In this document: positions 36,964-46,034 of the stretch, one piece after another
Layout of the letters: each line of letters opens with the position of its first letter
How positions within the stretch are numbered: position 1 is the first letter of the stretch
DNA from: Variovorax sp. HW608
Lineage (GTDB): Bacteria > Pseudomonadota > Gammaproteobacteria > Burkholderiales > Burkholderiaceae_C
Length of the DNA: 64,000 nucleotides
Reading direction: 5' to 3'
Assembly: GCF_900090195.1 (NCBI RefSeq)
Contig: NZ_LT607803.1
Span: forward strand, 682,001 to 746,000
Notes under the pieces: generated by a model
Seen by the model: only the letters and a program-made list of their open reading frames with translations
The model's database searches: none
Told to the model about the DNA's origin: nothing
Translations under genes and position numbers: made by a program

Positions 36964-37187
36964 TGCACGTCAAAGTGGGATCGCAGACCCGTATAGGGAT
37001 GTCGCGAAATGAAAAACACCTGTCGTCAATAGAAAAACGACACCTGAGTCCCGGGCCTTAGCCTTCGACTGCGCTCAACGCGTATTTCAGACCCACACAG
37101 GAGACGACGTGAAACCCATGCATTGCTCGACACCCGCCGCTTGCGGCCTTGCCGCCCACCCGAACCCGAGCCACTGAGGATTGCGAC

Positions 37188-38084
37188 ATGCGAGTAGAAC
37201 CACTGACGGCCAGCATCGGCGCCGAACTCATCGGCGTGAACCTGGCACATGCCGCGCATGACGACGGCCTTTTCAACGAGATGCGTTCGCTGCTGATCGA
37301 GCACAAGGTGCTGTTCCTGCGCGACCAGGACATCAGCCGGTCCGACCACGTGGCCTTTGCCCGGCGCTTCGGAGAGCTCGAGGATCACCCGGTGGCGGGG
37401 AGCCATCCGGAGCACCCGGGCCTGGTGCAGATCTACAAGAACCCAGACCAGCCACTCGACCGCTACGAGAACGCCTGGCACACCGACGCCACCTGGCGCG
37501 AGAGGCCGCCGCTGGGCTGCGTGCTGCGATGCGTGGAATGCCCGCCCGTCGGCGGCGACACCATCTGGGCGAACATGGTCCTGGCGTATGAACGTCTGCC
37601 GCAGCACGTCAAGAGCGAGATCGCCGGCCTGCGCGCGCGCCACAGCATCGAGTCCACCTTCGGCGCTGCCATGCCGATCGAAAGACGGCTGGCGCTCAAG
37701 GCCCAGTACCCGGACCCGGAGCACCCGGTGGTGCGCCTGCATCCGGAAACCGGCGAGAAGGTGCTGTTCGTCAACGCCTTCACCACGCACTTCACCAACT
37801 TCCATACGCCCGAGCGCGTGCGCTTCGGCCAGGACTACAGCCCCGGTGCGGCCGATCTCCTGCGCTACCTGATCAGCCAGGCCTTCATCCCCGAGTACCA
37901 GGTGCGCTGGCGCTGGAAGCCGAACAGCATGGCGATCTGGGACAACCGCAGCACCCAGCACTACGCAGTGATGGACTACGCCCCTTGCCACCGCAAGATG
38001 GAGCGGGCCGGCATCGTCGGCGACAAGCCCTATGGCGTGGGCGAGAAGCCTGCCCGTGTGCAAGAAGCGGCGCTCGCCGTCTGA
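37188..38084 (+). CDS. TauD/TfdA-family Fe(II)/2-oxoglutarate dioxygenase
   Basis: A 298-residue non-haem iron dioxygenase that couples 2-oxoglutarate decarboxylation to substrate hydroxylation. The facial triad is H98, D100 (WHTDATW) and H258 (STQHYAV). The 2-oxoglutarate-binding Arg is R269 (CHRKMERAG). Length and layout are normal. The BKACE-family gene follows after 23 bases, so the two are an operon. Members act on taurine, phenoxyacetates, sulfonates and others; the BKACE partner suggests a substrate that ends as a beta-keto acid. Confidence 0.9.
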   Translation: MRVEPLTASIGAELIGVNLAHAAHDDGLFNEMRSLLIEHKVLFLRDQDISRSDHVAFARRFGELEDHPVAGSHPEHPGLVQIYKNPDQPLDRYENAWHTDATWRERPPLGCVLRCVECPPVGGDTIWANMVLAYERLPQHVKSEIAGLRARHSIESTFGAAMPIERRLALKAQYPDPEHPVVRLHPETGEKVLFVNAFTTHFTNFHTPERVRFGQDYSPGAADLLRYLISQAFIPEYQVRWRWKPNSMAIWDNRSTQHYAVMDYAPCHRKMERAGIVGDKPYGVGEKPARVQEAALAV

Positions 38085-38107
38085 CTCAGACCATTCAGGA
38101 GAACGAC

Positions 38108-39160
38108 ATGAACTTCATCGATGGATCGCTGTTCGTCGAGAACATGCACAAGCTGGTGATCACCGCCGCGCCCTACGGGCCCGAGTGGCTGCCGTCCGAT
38201 TTCCCCGAGGACATCCCGGTGTCGATGGACGCCCAGATCCAGAAGGCGGTGGACTGCTACAACGCCGGCGCCACCGTGCTGCACGTCCACGTGCGCGAAG
38301 AGGACGGCAAGGGCTCCAAGCGCCTGTCCAAGTTCAACCAGTTGCTGGCCGGCATCCGCAAGGCCTGCCCCGAGATGATCCTGCAGGTGGGAGGCTCGAT
38401 CTCGTTCGCGCCGGAAAGCGAGGGCGACGCGGCCAGGTGGCTGTCCGATGACACCCGCCACATGCTGGCGGAGCTGAAGCCGACGCCCGACCAGGTGACG
38501 ATTGCCATCAACACCAACCAGATGAACGTCGTCGAGCAAATGACGGCCGCGGACGTGGCCGGCACCTCGCTGGCCCAGCCCGAGATGACCAAGGCCTACC
38601 GCGAAATGACCATCCCGGCCGGTCCGGGCTGGGTCGAAGAGCACATCCGCCGGCTGACCGCCAACGGCATCCAGACCCACTTCCAGCTGGCCGGCATCTC
38701 GCAGCTGGAGACCGTCGAGCGCATGATGCGGCGCGGCGTCGCCAATGTGCCCTTGATCCTGACCTGGGTGGCCATCGGCGGCGGCTTCGAAGCGCCGAAT
38801 CTGTACAACCTGGCCAATTTCGTGCGCGCCTGTCCGGACAACTCCGTTCTGACGCTCGAAACCTCCATGCGCAACGTCCTGCCGCTGAACATGATGGCCA
38901 TCGCACTCGGTCTGCACGTGCGCTGCGGCATCGAGGACAACATCTGGAACCAGCGCCAGACCGCGAAGACGACCACCGTCGAGCAGATCGAGCAGTTGGT
39001 GCGCATCGCCCGGGAGTTCGGCCGCGAGGTCGCCAACGGCAAGGAGGCGCGGCAGATCTACAGGATCGGCACCTTCTACGAGAACGCCGACGAGACACTG
39101 GCCCAAAACGGCTTCGCGCCCAATCGCAAGCCGAGGCAGCCCGCAGTCGCGAGCAGATAG
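38108..39160 (+). CDS. BKACE-family (DUF849) beta-keto acid cleavage enzyme
   Basis: A 350-residue zinc TIM-barrel enzyme of the 3-keto-5-aminohexanoate cleavage family. These condense a beta-keto acid with acetyl-CoA to give acetoacetate and a new CoA ester. The metal motif HVHVRE and the family's N-terminal TAAPYGPEW segment are visible, as are the strands with THFQLAGISQLETVERM and LETSMRNVLP. It is somewhat longer than the founding lysine-fermentation enzyme. Substrates in this family range from dehydrocarnitine to beta-ketoglutarate. AGGAG precedes the ATG at 38108. Pairing with a TauD dioxygenase is notable. Confidence 0.87.
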   Translation: MNFIDGSLFVENMHKLVITAAPYGPEWLPSDFPEDIPVSMDAQIQKAVDCYNAGATVLHVHVREEDGKGSKRLSKFNQLLAGIRKACPEMILQVGGSISFAPESEGDAARWLSDDTRHMLAELKPTPDQVTIAINTNQMNVVEQMTAADVAGTSLAQPEMTKAYREMTIPAGPGWVEEHIRRLTANGIQTHFQLAGISQLETVERMMRRGVANVPLILTWVAIGGGFEAPNLYNLANFVRACPDNSVLTLETSMRNVLPLNMMAIALGLHVRCGIEDNIWNQRQTAKTTTVEQIEQLVRIAREFGREVANGKEARQIYRIGTFYENADETLAQNGFAPNRKPRQPAVASR

Positions 39161-39241
39161 ACGCAGGCAAGACGGCATGCTGCGACACGCAGGCCGCTCA
39201 GCGGGGCAATTCAGGCCAGCCGAGCTCTCCGGGCCGCTGGG

Positions 39242-39619
39242 TCACTTGGGCGGTTTCTTCGGTGACCTGCGAGCGGCCTCCAACGCCGCTGCCTTCTCGG
39301 CATGCTTCTGTGCGCGGGACATTCGCGCCTTCGGCTTCTTGACGTCGTGCGCTTCCTTCGCGGCCTTCGGCGTTTCCTTGGGCTCGGCGTGATGCGTCCG
39401 CACCAACCGGTCGATGGCCTTGGGCCTGGGTTGCAGCGCCTCTGCATGGCGCTCTTCCCGCTGCTCCTTCAGCAGCCGGCGTTCTTCGATCAGGACCAAC
39501 TCGGCCTTCGACGGCTGCTGGTCCGCGCCGGGGGCGTTGCTGTGTCTCATCATGGCGCGATGAAGCGCCTGGCCGTTCCTCGAAATCCGCTTGGTCAGCG
39601 TTGCAGTACGAATCGGCAT
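39242..39619 (-). CDS. Hypothetical charged protein, Lys/Arg/Ala-rich
   Basis: A 125-residue very basic protein beginning MPIRTATLTKRISRNG. GAGGAG lies about nine bases before the ATG. The central part is charged and helical (ELVLIEERRLLKEQREERH), and the C-terminal third is a Lys/Ala-rich tail (KAAKEAHDVKKPKARMSRAQ). No domain or signal peptide is visible. It may bind nucleic acid, but that is only suggested by charge. Confidence 0.5.
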   Translation of the reverse strand: MPIRTATLTKRISRNGQALHRAMMRHSNAPGADQQPSKAELVLIEERRLLKEQREERHAEALQPRPKAIDRLVRTHHAEPKETPKAAKEAHDVKKPKARMSRAQKHAEKAAALEAARRSPKKPPK

Positions 39620-39652
39620 TTTTGCGGCTCCTCGTGATGGGGGCGAAGGCTA

Positions 39653-39847
39653 CTTTAGGCAAAGCCGGCACTGAAAGCTAGGGGGCCGGGTAGTCCGACT
39701 CGATTGAGCCAGCGGCATGAACACACGCGGCTTGCCCGGGATGTTGGCGCCCAGGTACCAGGAGTTGCAGCTGAGGAACACCGTCTGCGCAGCGACCGCG
39801 TTGACATGCGCGACCCAGGCGCTTTCGGCCTCGTCGGTGGCCTCGAT
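39653..39847 (-). pseudogene. C-terminal remnant of a second Baeyer-Villiger monooxygenase
   Basis: About 55 codons encode the end of a cyclohexanone-monooxygenase-type protein: AWVAHVNAVAAQTVF, then CNSWYLGANIPGKPRVFMP, the conserved final helix and strand of that subfamily. A TGA lies just before this piece and nothing of the FAD or NADPH domains is present. The last residues before the stop have drifted. This differs from the intact enzyme at 34322-35803, so a second gene has been lost here, next to an SDR that may have been its partner. Confidence 0.8.
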
Positions 39848-40028
39848 TCAACCTGCAAGCGGCCCGCATTTTGCGCTCGTCTCTTTCGCGCATGTGCCCC
39901 GCGATGTGACCTGTTACAGGCCCATGCCTCCAATTGAGGATGCGGGTCACGCTCGACAGCTATATTCCCTTGCATTCGACGGCTTGGTCGTCTACTCCTC
40001 TTTCGCAGCCATCACACCGAGGTGCTCC

Positions 40029-40868
40029 ATGACACAGCGACTGCAAGGCAGGGTGGCGATCGTCACCGGCGCGGCAAGCGGCATCGGCGAGTCCATCGCG
40101 CGGCGATTCGTGGCCGACGGCGCGCAGCTCGTGGCGGCCGACATACAGGACACACGCGGCCAGGCACTCGTCTCCTCGCTCGGCGGCGAAGCTTCATTTC
40201 GCCACTGCGATGTCAGCAGCGAGTCCGACATCAGCGATCTGGTCGCGCATGCGGTCAAGCGCTTCGGCCGCGTGGATGTGATGATCAATAACGCTGGCAG
40301 CGTCGGCCCGACGGGCCCCATCGAAAGCGTCGACACCGCGGCATTCGATGCAACGCTCGGCGTCCTGTTGCGCAGCGTCTTTCTCGGCATCAAGCATGTG
40401 GCACCGATCATGAAGCGCCAGGGCAGCGGCAGCATCGTGAGCACTGCCAGCGTGGCTGGCCTGCGCACCGGCCTCGGCCCTCATACCTACAGCGCCGCCA
40501 AGGCTGCCGTGATCCACCTGACGCGCAGCGTGGCGATGGAGCTGGGAGAAAGCGGGGTGCGCGTGAACTGCATTTGCCCCGGCGCTATCGCAACGCCCAT
40601 CTTCGGCAAGGCCTTCGGGCTCGACCCCGAAGCCGCTGACCGCGCGGTGCCATTGATGAAACAGGTGCTGGCTACAGCGCAGCCGCTGCGGCGAGCCGGA
40701 CTTCCGGAAGACATCGCCAATGCAGCCGCCTGGTTGGCCAGCGACGAATCGAGCTTCGTCAACGGGCATGCGCTGGTCGTCGACGGCGGCGTCACAGGCG
40801 GAAGGATGTGGAGCGAGGTGCTGCAGCGCCGCGAAATGCTGCAGGTCGCGATGAACAACCTGGCATAG
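40029..40868 (+). CDS. Short-chain dehydrogenase/reductase
   Basis: A 279-residue NAD(P)-dependent SDR with TGAASGIG, NNAG, a catalytic Ser in STASVAG and YSAAK. The segment GLPEDIANAAAWLASDESSF and the final VDGGVTGG are typical of the 3-alpha-hydroxysteroid / cyclohexanol dehydrogenase-like branch. The start is the ATG at 40029 after GAGGTG. Lying beside a remnant of a cyclohexanone-type monooxygenase suggests the pair once acted on a cyclic alcohol and its ketone. Confidence 0.88.
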   Translation: MTQRLQGRVAIVTGAASGIGESIARRFVADGAQLVAADIQDTRGQALVSSLGGEASFRHCDVSSESDISDLVAHAVKRFGRVDVMINNAGSVGPTGPIESVDTAAFDATLGVLLRSVFLGIKHVAPIMKRQGSGSIVSTASVAGLRTGLGPHTYSAAKAAVIHLTRSVAMELGESGVRVNCICPGAIATPIFGKAFGLDPEAADRAVPLMKQVLATAQPLRRAGLPEDIANAAAWLASDESSFVNGHALVVDGGVTGGRMWSEVLQRREMLQVAMNNLA

Positions 40869-40998
40869 GGGCAGGAAGGGATCCGAGCCCGAGGAGCGCT
40901 CCATACGCAGCCTGCACGTGTCTCGAGGTCTTCGTCGACCAGGATTGCCGTGAGTTCTACCGACGGCTGAGAAGGGCGGGATTCGGATGAGGCAGGGG

Positions 40999-41502
40999 CT
41001 ACTTGAGTTCGTGAAAGTTCGTCTCGATCCAGACCCTGCCGTCCTCATTGAGGGCAAAGGTGAGCGCCTTTTCCTTCGACAGCCGCCCGGCCCGGATGTC
41101 CTTCGAAAGCGGGTTCTCGCTTGACACGTCTTCTCGCCGACGGTTGTAGGTGTGCTCATGGCCGTCGTCGTCGAAGTAGGTGTAGGACACCGTGATGCCG
41201 TCGAGGTCTGCCAGCGGCTGGAGGAAAGCGATGAACCGCGATGCGCTGATGCCGTCGGCCTTGATGGCGTTCCAGTGCTCGAGGAGGACGGCGTTGGCCA
41301 CGCCGGGCTTCGCAGCCTCGCGGACCGCGTCCACGGGCGAGGTGCTGGGCCTCGCCGGAGCCGCGGCCTCCCGCGCCTGGCCGTTCTTGCGGAAGAAGTC
41401 GGCCACGATTTCCGAGAATGATCGTGTGTCCGGCCGAACCCTCTCCCGTGCTGGAACGGCGTCCAGGCTGTGTGGCAATGTACTCATGTCCGCACTGTCC
41501 AT
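40999..41502 (-). CDS. Hypothetical protein
   Basis: A 167-residue protein from the ATG at 41500-41502 (MDSADMSTLP), preceded by AGGGA. The N-terminal half is a linker. The C-terminal half from about residue 70 is a compact domain with FLQPLADLDGITVSYTYFD and ends in VWIETNFHELK, rich in beta strands. No signal peptide or catalytic motif. It is convergent with the SDR gene, with 130 bases between them. Function unknown. Confidence 0.6.
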   Translation of the reverse strand: MDSADMSTLPHSLDAVPARERVRPDTRSFSEIVADFFRKNGQAREAAAPARPSTSPVDAVREAAKPGVANAVLLEHWNAIKADGISASRFIAFLQPLADLDGITVSYTYFDDDGHEHTYNRRREDVSSENPLSKDIRAGRLSKEKALTFALNEDGRVWIETNFHELK

Positions 41503-41641
41503 GGCTTCCCTTTCAGGTGTTCGTTGAAAGCGCCGGCCGATCCTACTGCCGGGCGTGCGCTCATGGATGTTGCAGCGCGAGAACGCTCGTCGAAGCGTGA
41601 AGGAATTGGCTGGGTAACTCGCCATTGATCATGGCATTGCG

Positions 41642-42322
41642 TCATGCGCTCCCCACCAGAGCGTTGATTGCTCCACCAGCGATGCCGGTGACGATCACGA
41701 CCGATATGGCCGACTGCAGCAACATGAGCATCTTGGCGGTGCGCGTCAGTGGTAGCGCGTCGGTCGGGCTGAATGCGAAGTTGGTCGTAAAGCCGATGAA
41801 CAGGTAATCCGCATATTGCGGCGACCAGGAGGCATAGTGCGGCAGCGTGCTTCCGCGCTGTGGAAACAGGAATGCCCAAGGCTCGTCTTGTTGCGGGTCC
41901 TCCTCTACACCGGGAGGATCGACGATCCAGTACCAGATGGAAAAGATGAACATGTTGGAAACGCTCATCAACGCCGCGTCGATCAGAAGCGACGCGGCGG
42001 CCTGCCGCAACCCCCCGAGAACCTGCAGGAGCGAGATGACGTCCAACAGCAATGCCAGCGTGAAGTAGGCATTGGCCACGATGATCGTCCGGAACAGAGC
42101 ACGCTTGCGTCCAAGCAGCCAGAGCAGCGCGAGAAAGAGCAAGAGGCCGAATCGAAGCGCAAAGAAGGCTGGCACCAACACACCAAACGCGCTCGGCTCG
42201 AGTTTGCTCAAGGGACCCTCTCCTACGCTGTAGGAAATTCCCGCCTGCAATGCGGTCACAAGGAACATGACCAGCACCACCACCGCAAGCGAGGTGCCGC
42301 GTGCGCGAAGGAATCTCATCAT
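41642..42322 (-). CDS. Integral membrane protein with pore-like C-terminus
   Basis: A membrane protein of about 226 residues, starting at MMRFLRARG (42320-42322). Five or so hydrophobic segments are seen. Between the last two is a short loop, YLFIGFTTNFAFSPTDALPL, followed by a final helix with VIVTGIAGGAINAL. The arrangement of a re-entrant loop before a last helix resembles two-pore or ion-channel-like proteins. I would not assign selectivity: no canonical TVGYG filter is present. No partner gene is nearby. Confidence 0.65.
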   Translation of the reverse strand: MMRFLRARGTSLAVVVLVMFLVTALQAGISYSVGEGPLSKLEPSAFGVLVPAFFALRFGLLLFLALLWLLGRKRALFRTIIVANAYFTLALLLDVISLLQVLGGLRQAAASLLIDAALMSVSNMFIFSIWYWIVDPPGVEEDPQQDEPWAFLFPQRGSTLPHYASWSPQYADYLFIGFTTNFAFSPTDALPLTRTAKMLMLLQSAISVVIVTGIAGGAINALVGSA

Positions 42323-42658
42323 TGCTGCTTCAGCTGGGGCCGCGCGCTCCTGGGTCTCCGCGGTACGGCGGGGAGGCGGGCATGGCGAGGCCGATGGACA
42401 ACGATCTGGCACATGGATGGACCTCGGGGTCGGCAAACCTGCTGCCTTTTAGCGCCAGTTTCGTGTCACATCAAGAGCAGCGTCGTCCACCTGCGAGCCT
42501 CGGTGCGCGATGGACGGTCGGCGCAGCGGCGCGTGCAGGGCATTGCAGTTCCAGTCTTGAAAGACACGCTCGAAAGACCTAAAACGTTGCGCGAAGAATT
42601 TCGCGGCTGCTCGCGGGTCGCACGCAGCGCGCAGCGAGATCCATACAGGAGTTGAGCG
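42323..42658. other. Intergenic region before the phospholipase-like gene
   Basis: About 335 bases separate two divergent genes and should hold both promoters. Open frames here are in non-coding register. I see no clear operator or RNA structure. Confidence 0.4.
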
Positions 42659-44662
42659 ATGAGATCGAGGCTCGACGCGAAGGCACTGCCGCACCTGGTC
42701 GCGGTACTGATGGCTGCAATGCTGCCTCATGTTGCGCGGGCCTGGGTTTATCCGGAGCACCGGCAGCTTGCCCTGTCGGGCGTGCAGCGGCTGGATGGCG
42801 ATCGCCGGGCGGTGTTCGATGGGCTCTGGCAGGCCGCCCGTGCGGGCGACGAGCAACGCCTGTGCGCGGCCGGGGCGGAGCTTGATCAGGGAACCACCCC
42901 CTCGTGCATCGACTGGGCGGCACTGAGTGCGATAGCGGGCGATCACTCGTGCTCGAGCCAGGAGATGTTCGAGACGGCACGCGCCTCGCCGTGGATTCTG
43001 CAGGTCGCCGACGTCGCCGCACAGCTGAGAGAAGACCTGGCGCGCATCCCGGTGACGCCGCGAGCGGAGCTCACCGGCAGGGCCGCCGAAGTCGTGGAGG
43101 AGGCGCAGCGCCGGGTCTCGAGCGAGGCCACGCGCGCCCAGCGGATCAACGCGCTTCGCACGGCCGACATCCGGCTGGAGCGCGCCGACCCCGACTATGC
43201 GACACGTGCCGGATCGAACAACGCGCATTTCCTGCTCGCGCGCCCGACCACGGCGACCGACCTGAACGAGTACGCCGCGTTGACATTGCGTGCGGGCTCG
43301 GAGATCAACGCGATCGGCGTCTATTCCTATTTCCATCTCAGCGCTTTGCAGAAGGCCAGCCGGCTGGCCGGGGAGCCGCAATTGGCGCCCGGCGAGCGGG
43401 CCGCGCTCGCCCGCGCTGCACTGGCCGACGAAGCATTCGCCCAGCACTTCCTGCAGGACGTCTTCGCGGCGGGGCATATCGCGGGCACCTGGGGCGAACC
43501 TTCCCAGCGCCAGGGGACGCATGACTACTACAACCAGAACGGTCTTGAAGTCTTCACCTGGGCCGGCGGAAGCCGGTCCGTCGTGCTGATGGGAGATGCC
43601 AACATGCGTCCCGAGGACGTCGAGGTCGTGACCGTGACGATTCGAACCAGCCTGGAACAGGTGCTGGATGTCGCGTCCGGCAGACCGGGCCGGCTGGCCT
43701 TCAGGTACACGCCGGCGGCACCCGCCGCACCGGACGGGTTCGACGTCTGCCGCAACAGCCGGCTGCCGGCGCGCGATCCGGGGCTGAACGTATTGCCCGA
43801 GCAGCGGCCCTTCTTCGAGGCGACCCTGGACAAGACGCCGGTGCCGAGCCTCGGCCCCGGGTTCGGTGCCATGCCGCGCTTTCGCAGCGAAGTAGGACCG
43901 TTCGTCGGCTTGGCCGGCTCCATTGACGGTCGTGCCGTGGACGGGGGATTTGCGGCCTCGCAGACAGGTCGGGGCGCCGTTGCCGGGCTCGACCTGTCGG
44001 TCCGCGCGGGCTTCGGACTCGATGGCGTGATGAACGAAGCGGGGGATGGCCTGGTGTATGGCTCCATCGGGTTGCGCTCCGACGCGCCCTCGACCAACCG
44101 CTTCAACGACAACTTCCCTGGCGCGCTGGCAGGAAACCTCAGCGCCGCCATTCCTGCGCGCACGGGGGTCTCCTTCCGGATTCGCGCGCCCTACTACCTG
44201 ATCCCGGGCGACCTGCTGCTGCTGTCTCCGTTGTACCTGGTGGACCCTCAGGCCTACACGAAGATGGCGATCACGGCCGGCAACGGCGGCTTGCTCAGGT
44301 GGCAGTACGGATGGGCCACGCCGATCGGGCGCTTTCAGTTCGTGCTGGGGCGCGAATTGGGAGTCACGTTCTATGGCCAGCACGGCGACGATCAGCTCGT
44401 CGTCCCACGGGCCGAGCCGGCCGGGCAGGCCCGTGTCGTCGACTTCAAGTCCATCGCCTACGACATCCCGGTCTTCGAATATCGCCCCTATCGCGCCTTC
44501 TCGACCAACCAGAGCTCGTCGGTGGTGTTCCAGCTCTTCGTTGCCGCCGATGTGCCGCGAGGAGGCGTCACCGTGTTTCCCGTGGGCGCGCCCACGCCGG
44601 ACCTGCGTACCGTCTGGTCCGTTGGCCTGCGCCTTGTTTTCGACTGGCGCTACTACTATTGA
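42659..44662 (+). CDS. Zn-phospholipase-C-like secreted domain joined to probable outer-membrane beta-barrel
   Basis: A 667-residue exported protein. The signal peptide ends ARA, leaving Trp29 as the mature N-terminus, as in zinc phospholipases C and S1/P1 nucleases where this Trp binds zinc. Candidate further ligands follow in the helical part: H34, D94-H95, H190, H226, H263, D267 and H273 (AFAQHFLQDVFAAGHIAGTW), H288. From about residue 390 on the sequence is beta-rich with alternating strands and ends in an aromatic FDWRYYY, a usual end for outer-membrane barrels. AGGAG precedes the ATG. The lipoprotein hydrolase gene follows 28 bases later, so both probably act at the outer membrane. Confidence 0.72.
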   Translation: MRSRLDAKALPHLVAVLMAAMLPHVARAWVYPEHRQLALSGVQRLDGDRRAVFDGLWQAARAGDEQRLCAAGAELDQGTTPSCIDWAALSAIAGDHSCSSQEMFETARASPWILQVADVAAQLREDLARIPVTPRAELTGRAAEVVEEAQRRVSSEATRAQRINALRTADIRLERADPDYATRAGSNNAHFLLARPTTATDLNEYAALTLRAGSEINAIGVYSYFHLSALQKASRLAGEPQLAPGERAALARAALADEAFAQHFLQDVFAAGHIAGTWGEPSQRQGTHDYYNQNGLEVFTWAGGSRSVVLMGDANMRPEDVEVVTVTIRTSLEQVLDVASGRPGRLAFRYTPAAPAAPDGFDVCRNSRLPARDPGLNVLPEQRPFFEATLDKTPVPSLGPGFGAMPRFRSEVGPFVGLAGSIDGRAVDGGFAASQTGRGAVAGLDLSVRAGFGLDGVMNEAGDGLVYGSIGLRSDAPSTNRFNDNFPGALAGNLSAAIPARTGVSFRIRAPYYLIPGDLLLLSPLYLVDPQAYTKMAITAGNGGLLRWQYGWATPIGRFQFVLGRELGVTFYGQHGDDQLVVPRAEPAGQARVVDFKSIAYDIPVFEYRPYRAFSTNQSSSVVFQLFVAADVPRGGVTVFPVGAPTPDLRTVWSVGLRLVFDWRYYY

Positions 44663-44690
44663 GCGCCGGGCCTGCACAGAGGGGCTGTCC

Positions 44691-45812
44691 ATGATGTCGA
44701 GCCGCACCCGCGATGCACGCGCACGCCGCCTGGTGGGCAGCAACAACAGCTCGCTGGCCATCGCTGCATGCCTCCTGCTTTGCGGGTGCGCCACGAAGCC
44801 GCTCGTGCCCTATTCAACCGACACGCCTGCGCTCGCGCTGGTGCCTGCCGTGCAGGCGCAGGTGCAGGACAAGCGGGGCCGCTTCCGCGAGATCTATTGC
44901 GCCGTGCTGCAGGACCGCCAGCACGGGACCCCGGACTACCGGCCTTGCGAGGATGCCCTGACCCGGGTCGGCACCGAACCTGCAGGCACCGGCATGCCAG
45001 TGCGTCTGGGCCAGTCCGAGCGGCGCCTGCTTGCCGCAGTGGTTGCCGGCATCGGATACGAGTGCTTCGAGTCATGGCTCCAGGCGCCGGGCACCGTCAC
45101 GCAGATCGTTCGCAGGTCCGGCTATGACGCGACATTCCTCAGGGTCGATGCGCTATCGAGCTCCGCCAACAATGCGCGCCAGATCCGCGACGCCATCATG
45201 GCGATGCCGCCGGAAGCCGGCCCTCCACGCCTGGTGCTGATCGGCTATTCGAAGGGCGCTCCCGACATCCTGGAGGCGGTCGTCAGCTATCCTGAAATTC
45301 GCAGCCGCGTGGCGGCCGTGGTCAGCGCCGCAGGCGCCATCGGCGGATCGCCGCTCGCCAACGAGGCGGAGCAATACCAGGCCGACCTTCTGCGGCACTT
45401 TCCGGGCGCCACCTGCGCCTCGGGCGACGGCGGTGGCGTGAACAGCCTGCGCCCCGCGGTGCGCAAGGCCTGGCTTGAGCAGCACCCGCTGCCACGCGAG
45501 CTGCGCTACTACTCGCTTGCAACATTTCCGCATCCCGATCGCATCTCGTCGATCCTCATGCCGAGCTACAACAAGCTGGCGCGCATCGATGCCCGCAACG
45601 ACAGCCAGGTGATCTTCTATGACCAGCTGATTCCGGGCAGCGTCCTTCTGGGCTATGTGAATGCCGACCACTGGGCGCTTGCCGTGCCGATCGCGCGGAC
45701 CCACACCACGATCGGATCCCTGTTCACGACCCAGAACGCCTATCCGCGCGAGGCGCTCATGGAAGCACTGCTGCGCTTCATCGAAGAGGATATGACAACG
45801 CCCGCGCGGTAA
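44691..45812 (+). CDS. Lipoprotein alpha/beta hydrolase
   Basis: A 373-residue envelope protein. The lipobox ends at Cys33 (LLCGC). The nucleophile elbow is GYSKG with S187, in the order expected for an alpha/beta hydrolase (RLVLIGYSKGAPDILEAVV), and a late His in NADHWALAV may complete the triad. It follows the phospholipase-like gene by 28 bases in the same direction, so the two are probably an operon for lipid or ester processing at the envelope. Specificity is unknown. Confidence 0.72.
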   Translation: MMSSRTRDARARRLVGSNNSSLAIAACLLLCGCATKPLVPYSTDTPALALVPAVQAQVQDKRGRFREIYCAVLQDRQHGTPDYRPCEDALTRVGTEPAGTGMPVRLGQSERRLLAAVVAGIGYECFESWLQAPGTVTQIVRRSGYDATFLRVDALSSSANNARQIRDAIMAMPPEAGPPRLVLIGYSKGAPDILEAVVSYPEIRSRVAAVVSAAGAIGGSPLANEAEQYQADLLRHFPGATCASGDGGGVNSLRPAVRKAWLEQHPLPRELRYYSLATFPHPDRISSILMPSYNKLARIDARNDSQVIFYDQLIPGSVLLGYVNADHWALAVPIARTHTTIGSLFTTQNAYPREALMEALLRFIEEDMTTPAR

Positions 45813-46034
45813 AAGCAGGTGCATGCGGGCGTGCTCGGCAGGCATCGCCGCCTTTGGTCGTGCACCGTACTGACGACGCTGTCGGACCTGCTCGGCACGA
45901 AGTCAATCACGGAGTGACTTGCAGCCGGTTGCTCGTGTTTACGCGATCTTTGCAATCACTCCGTGCACGCGGCTTCCGGCAAGGGCGTTTGATTGGCACG
46001 GGGCGCAATTTGCCTCGCACAGGAGATTTCAAAC

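Noticed and set aside
42449..44794. Leftward 781-codon frame
   Set aside because: It lies antisense to the phospholipase-like gene, which has a signal peptide, ribosome site and conserved His motifs on the other strand.
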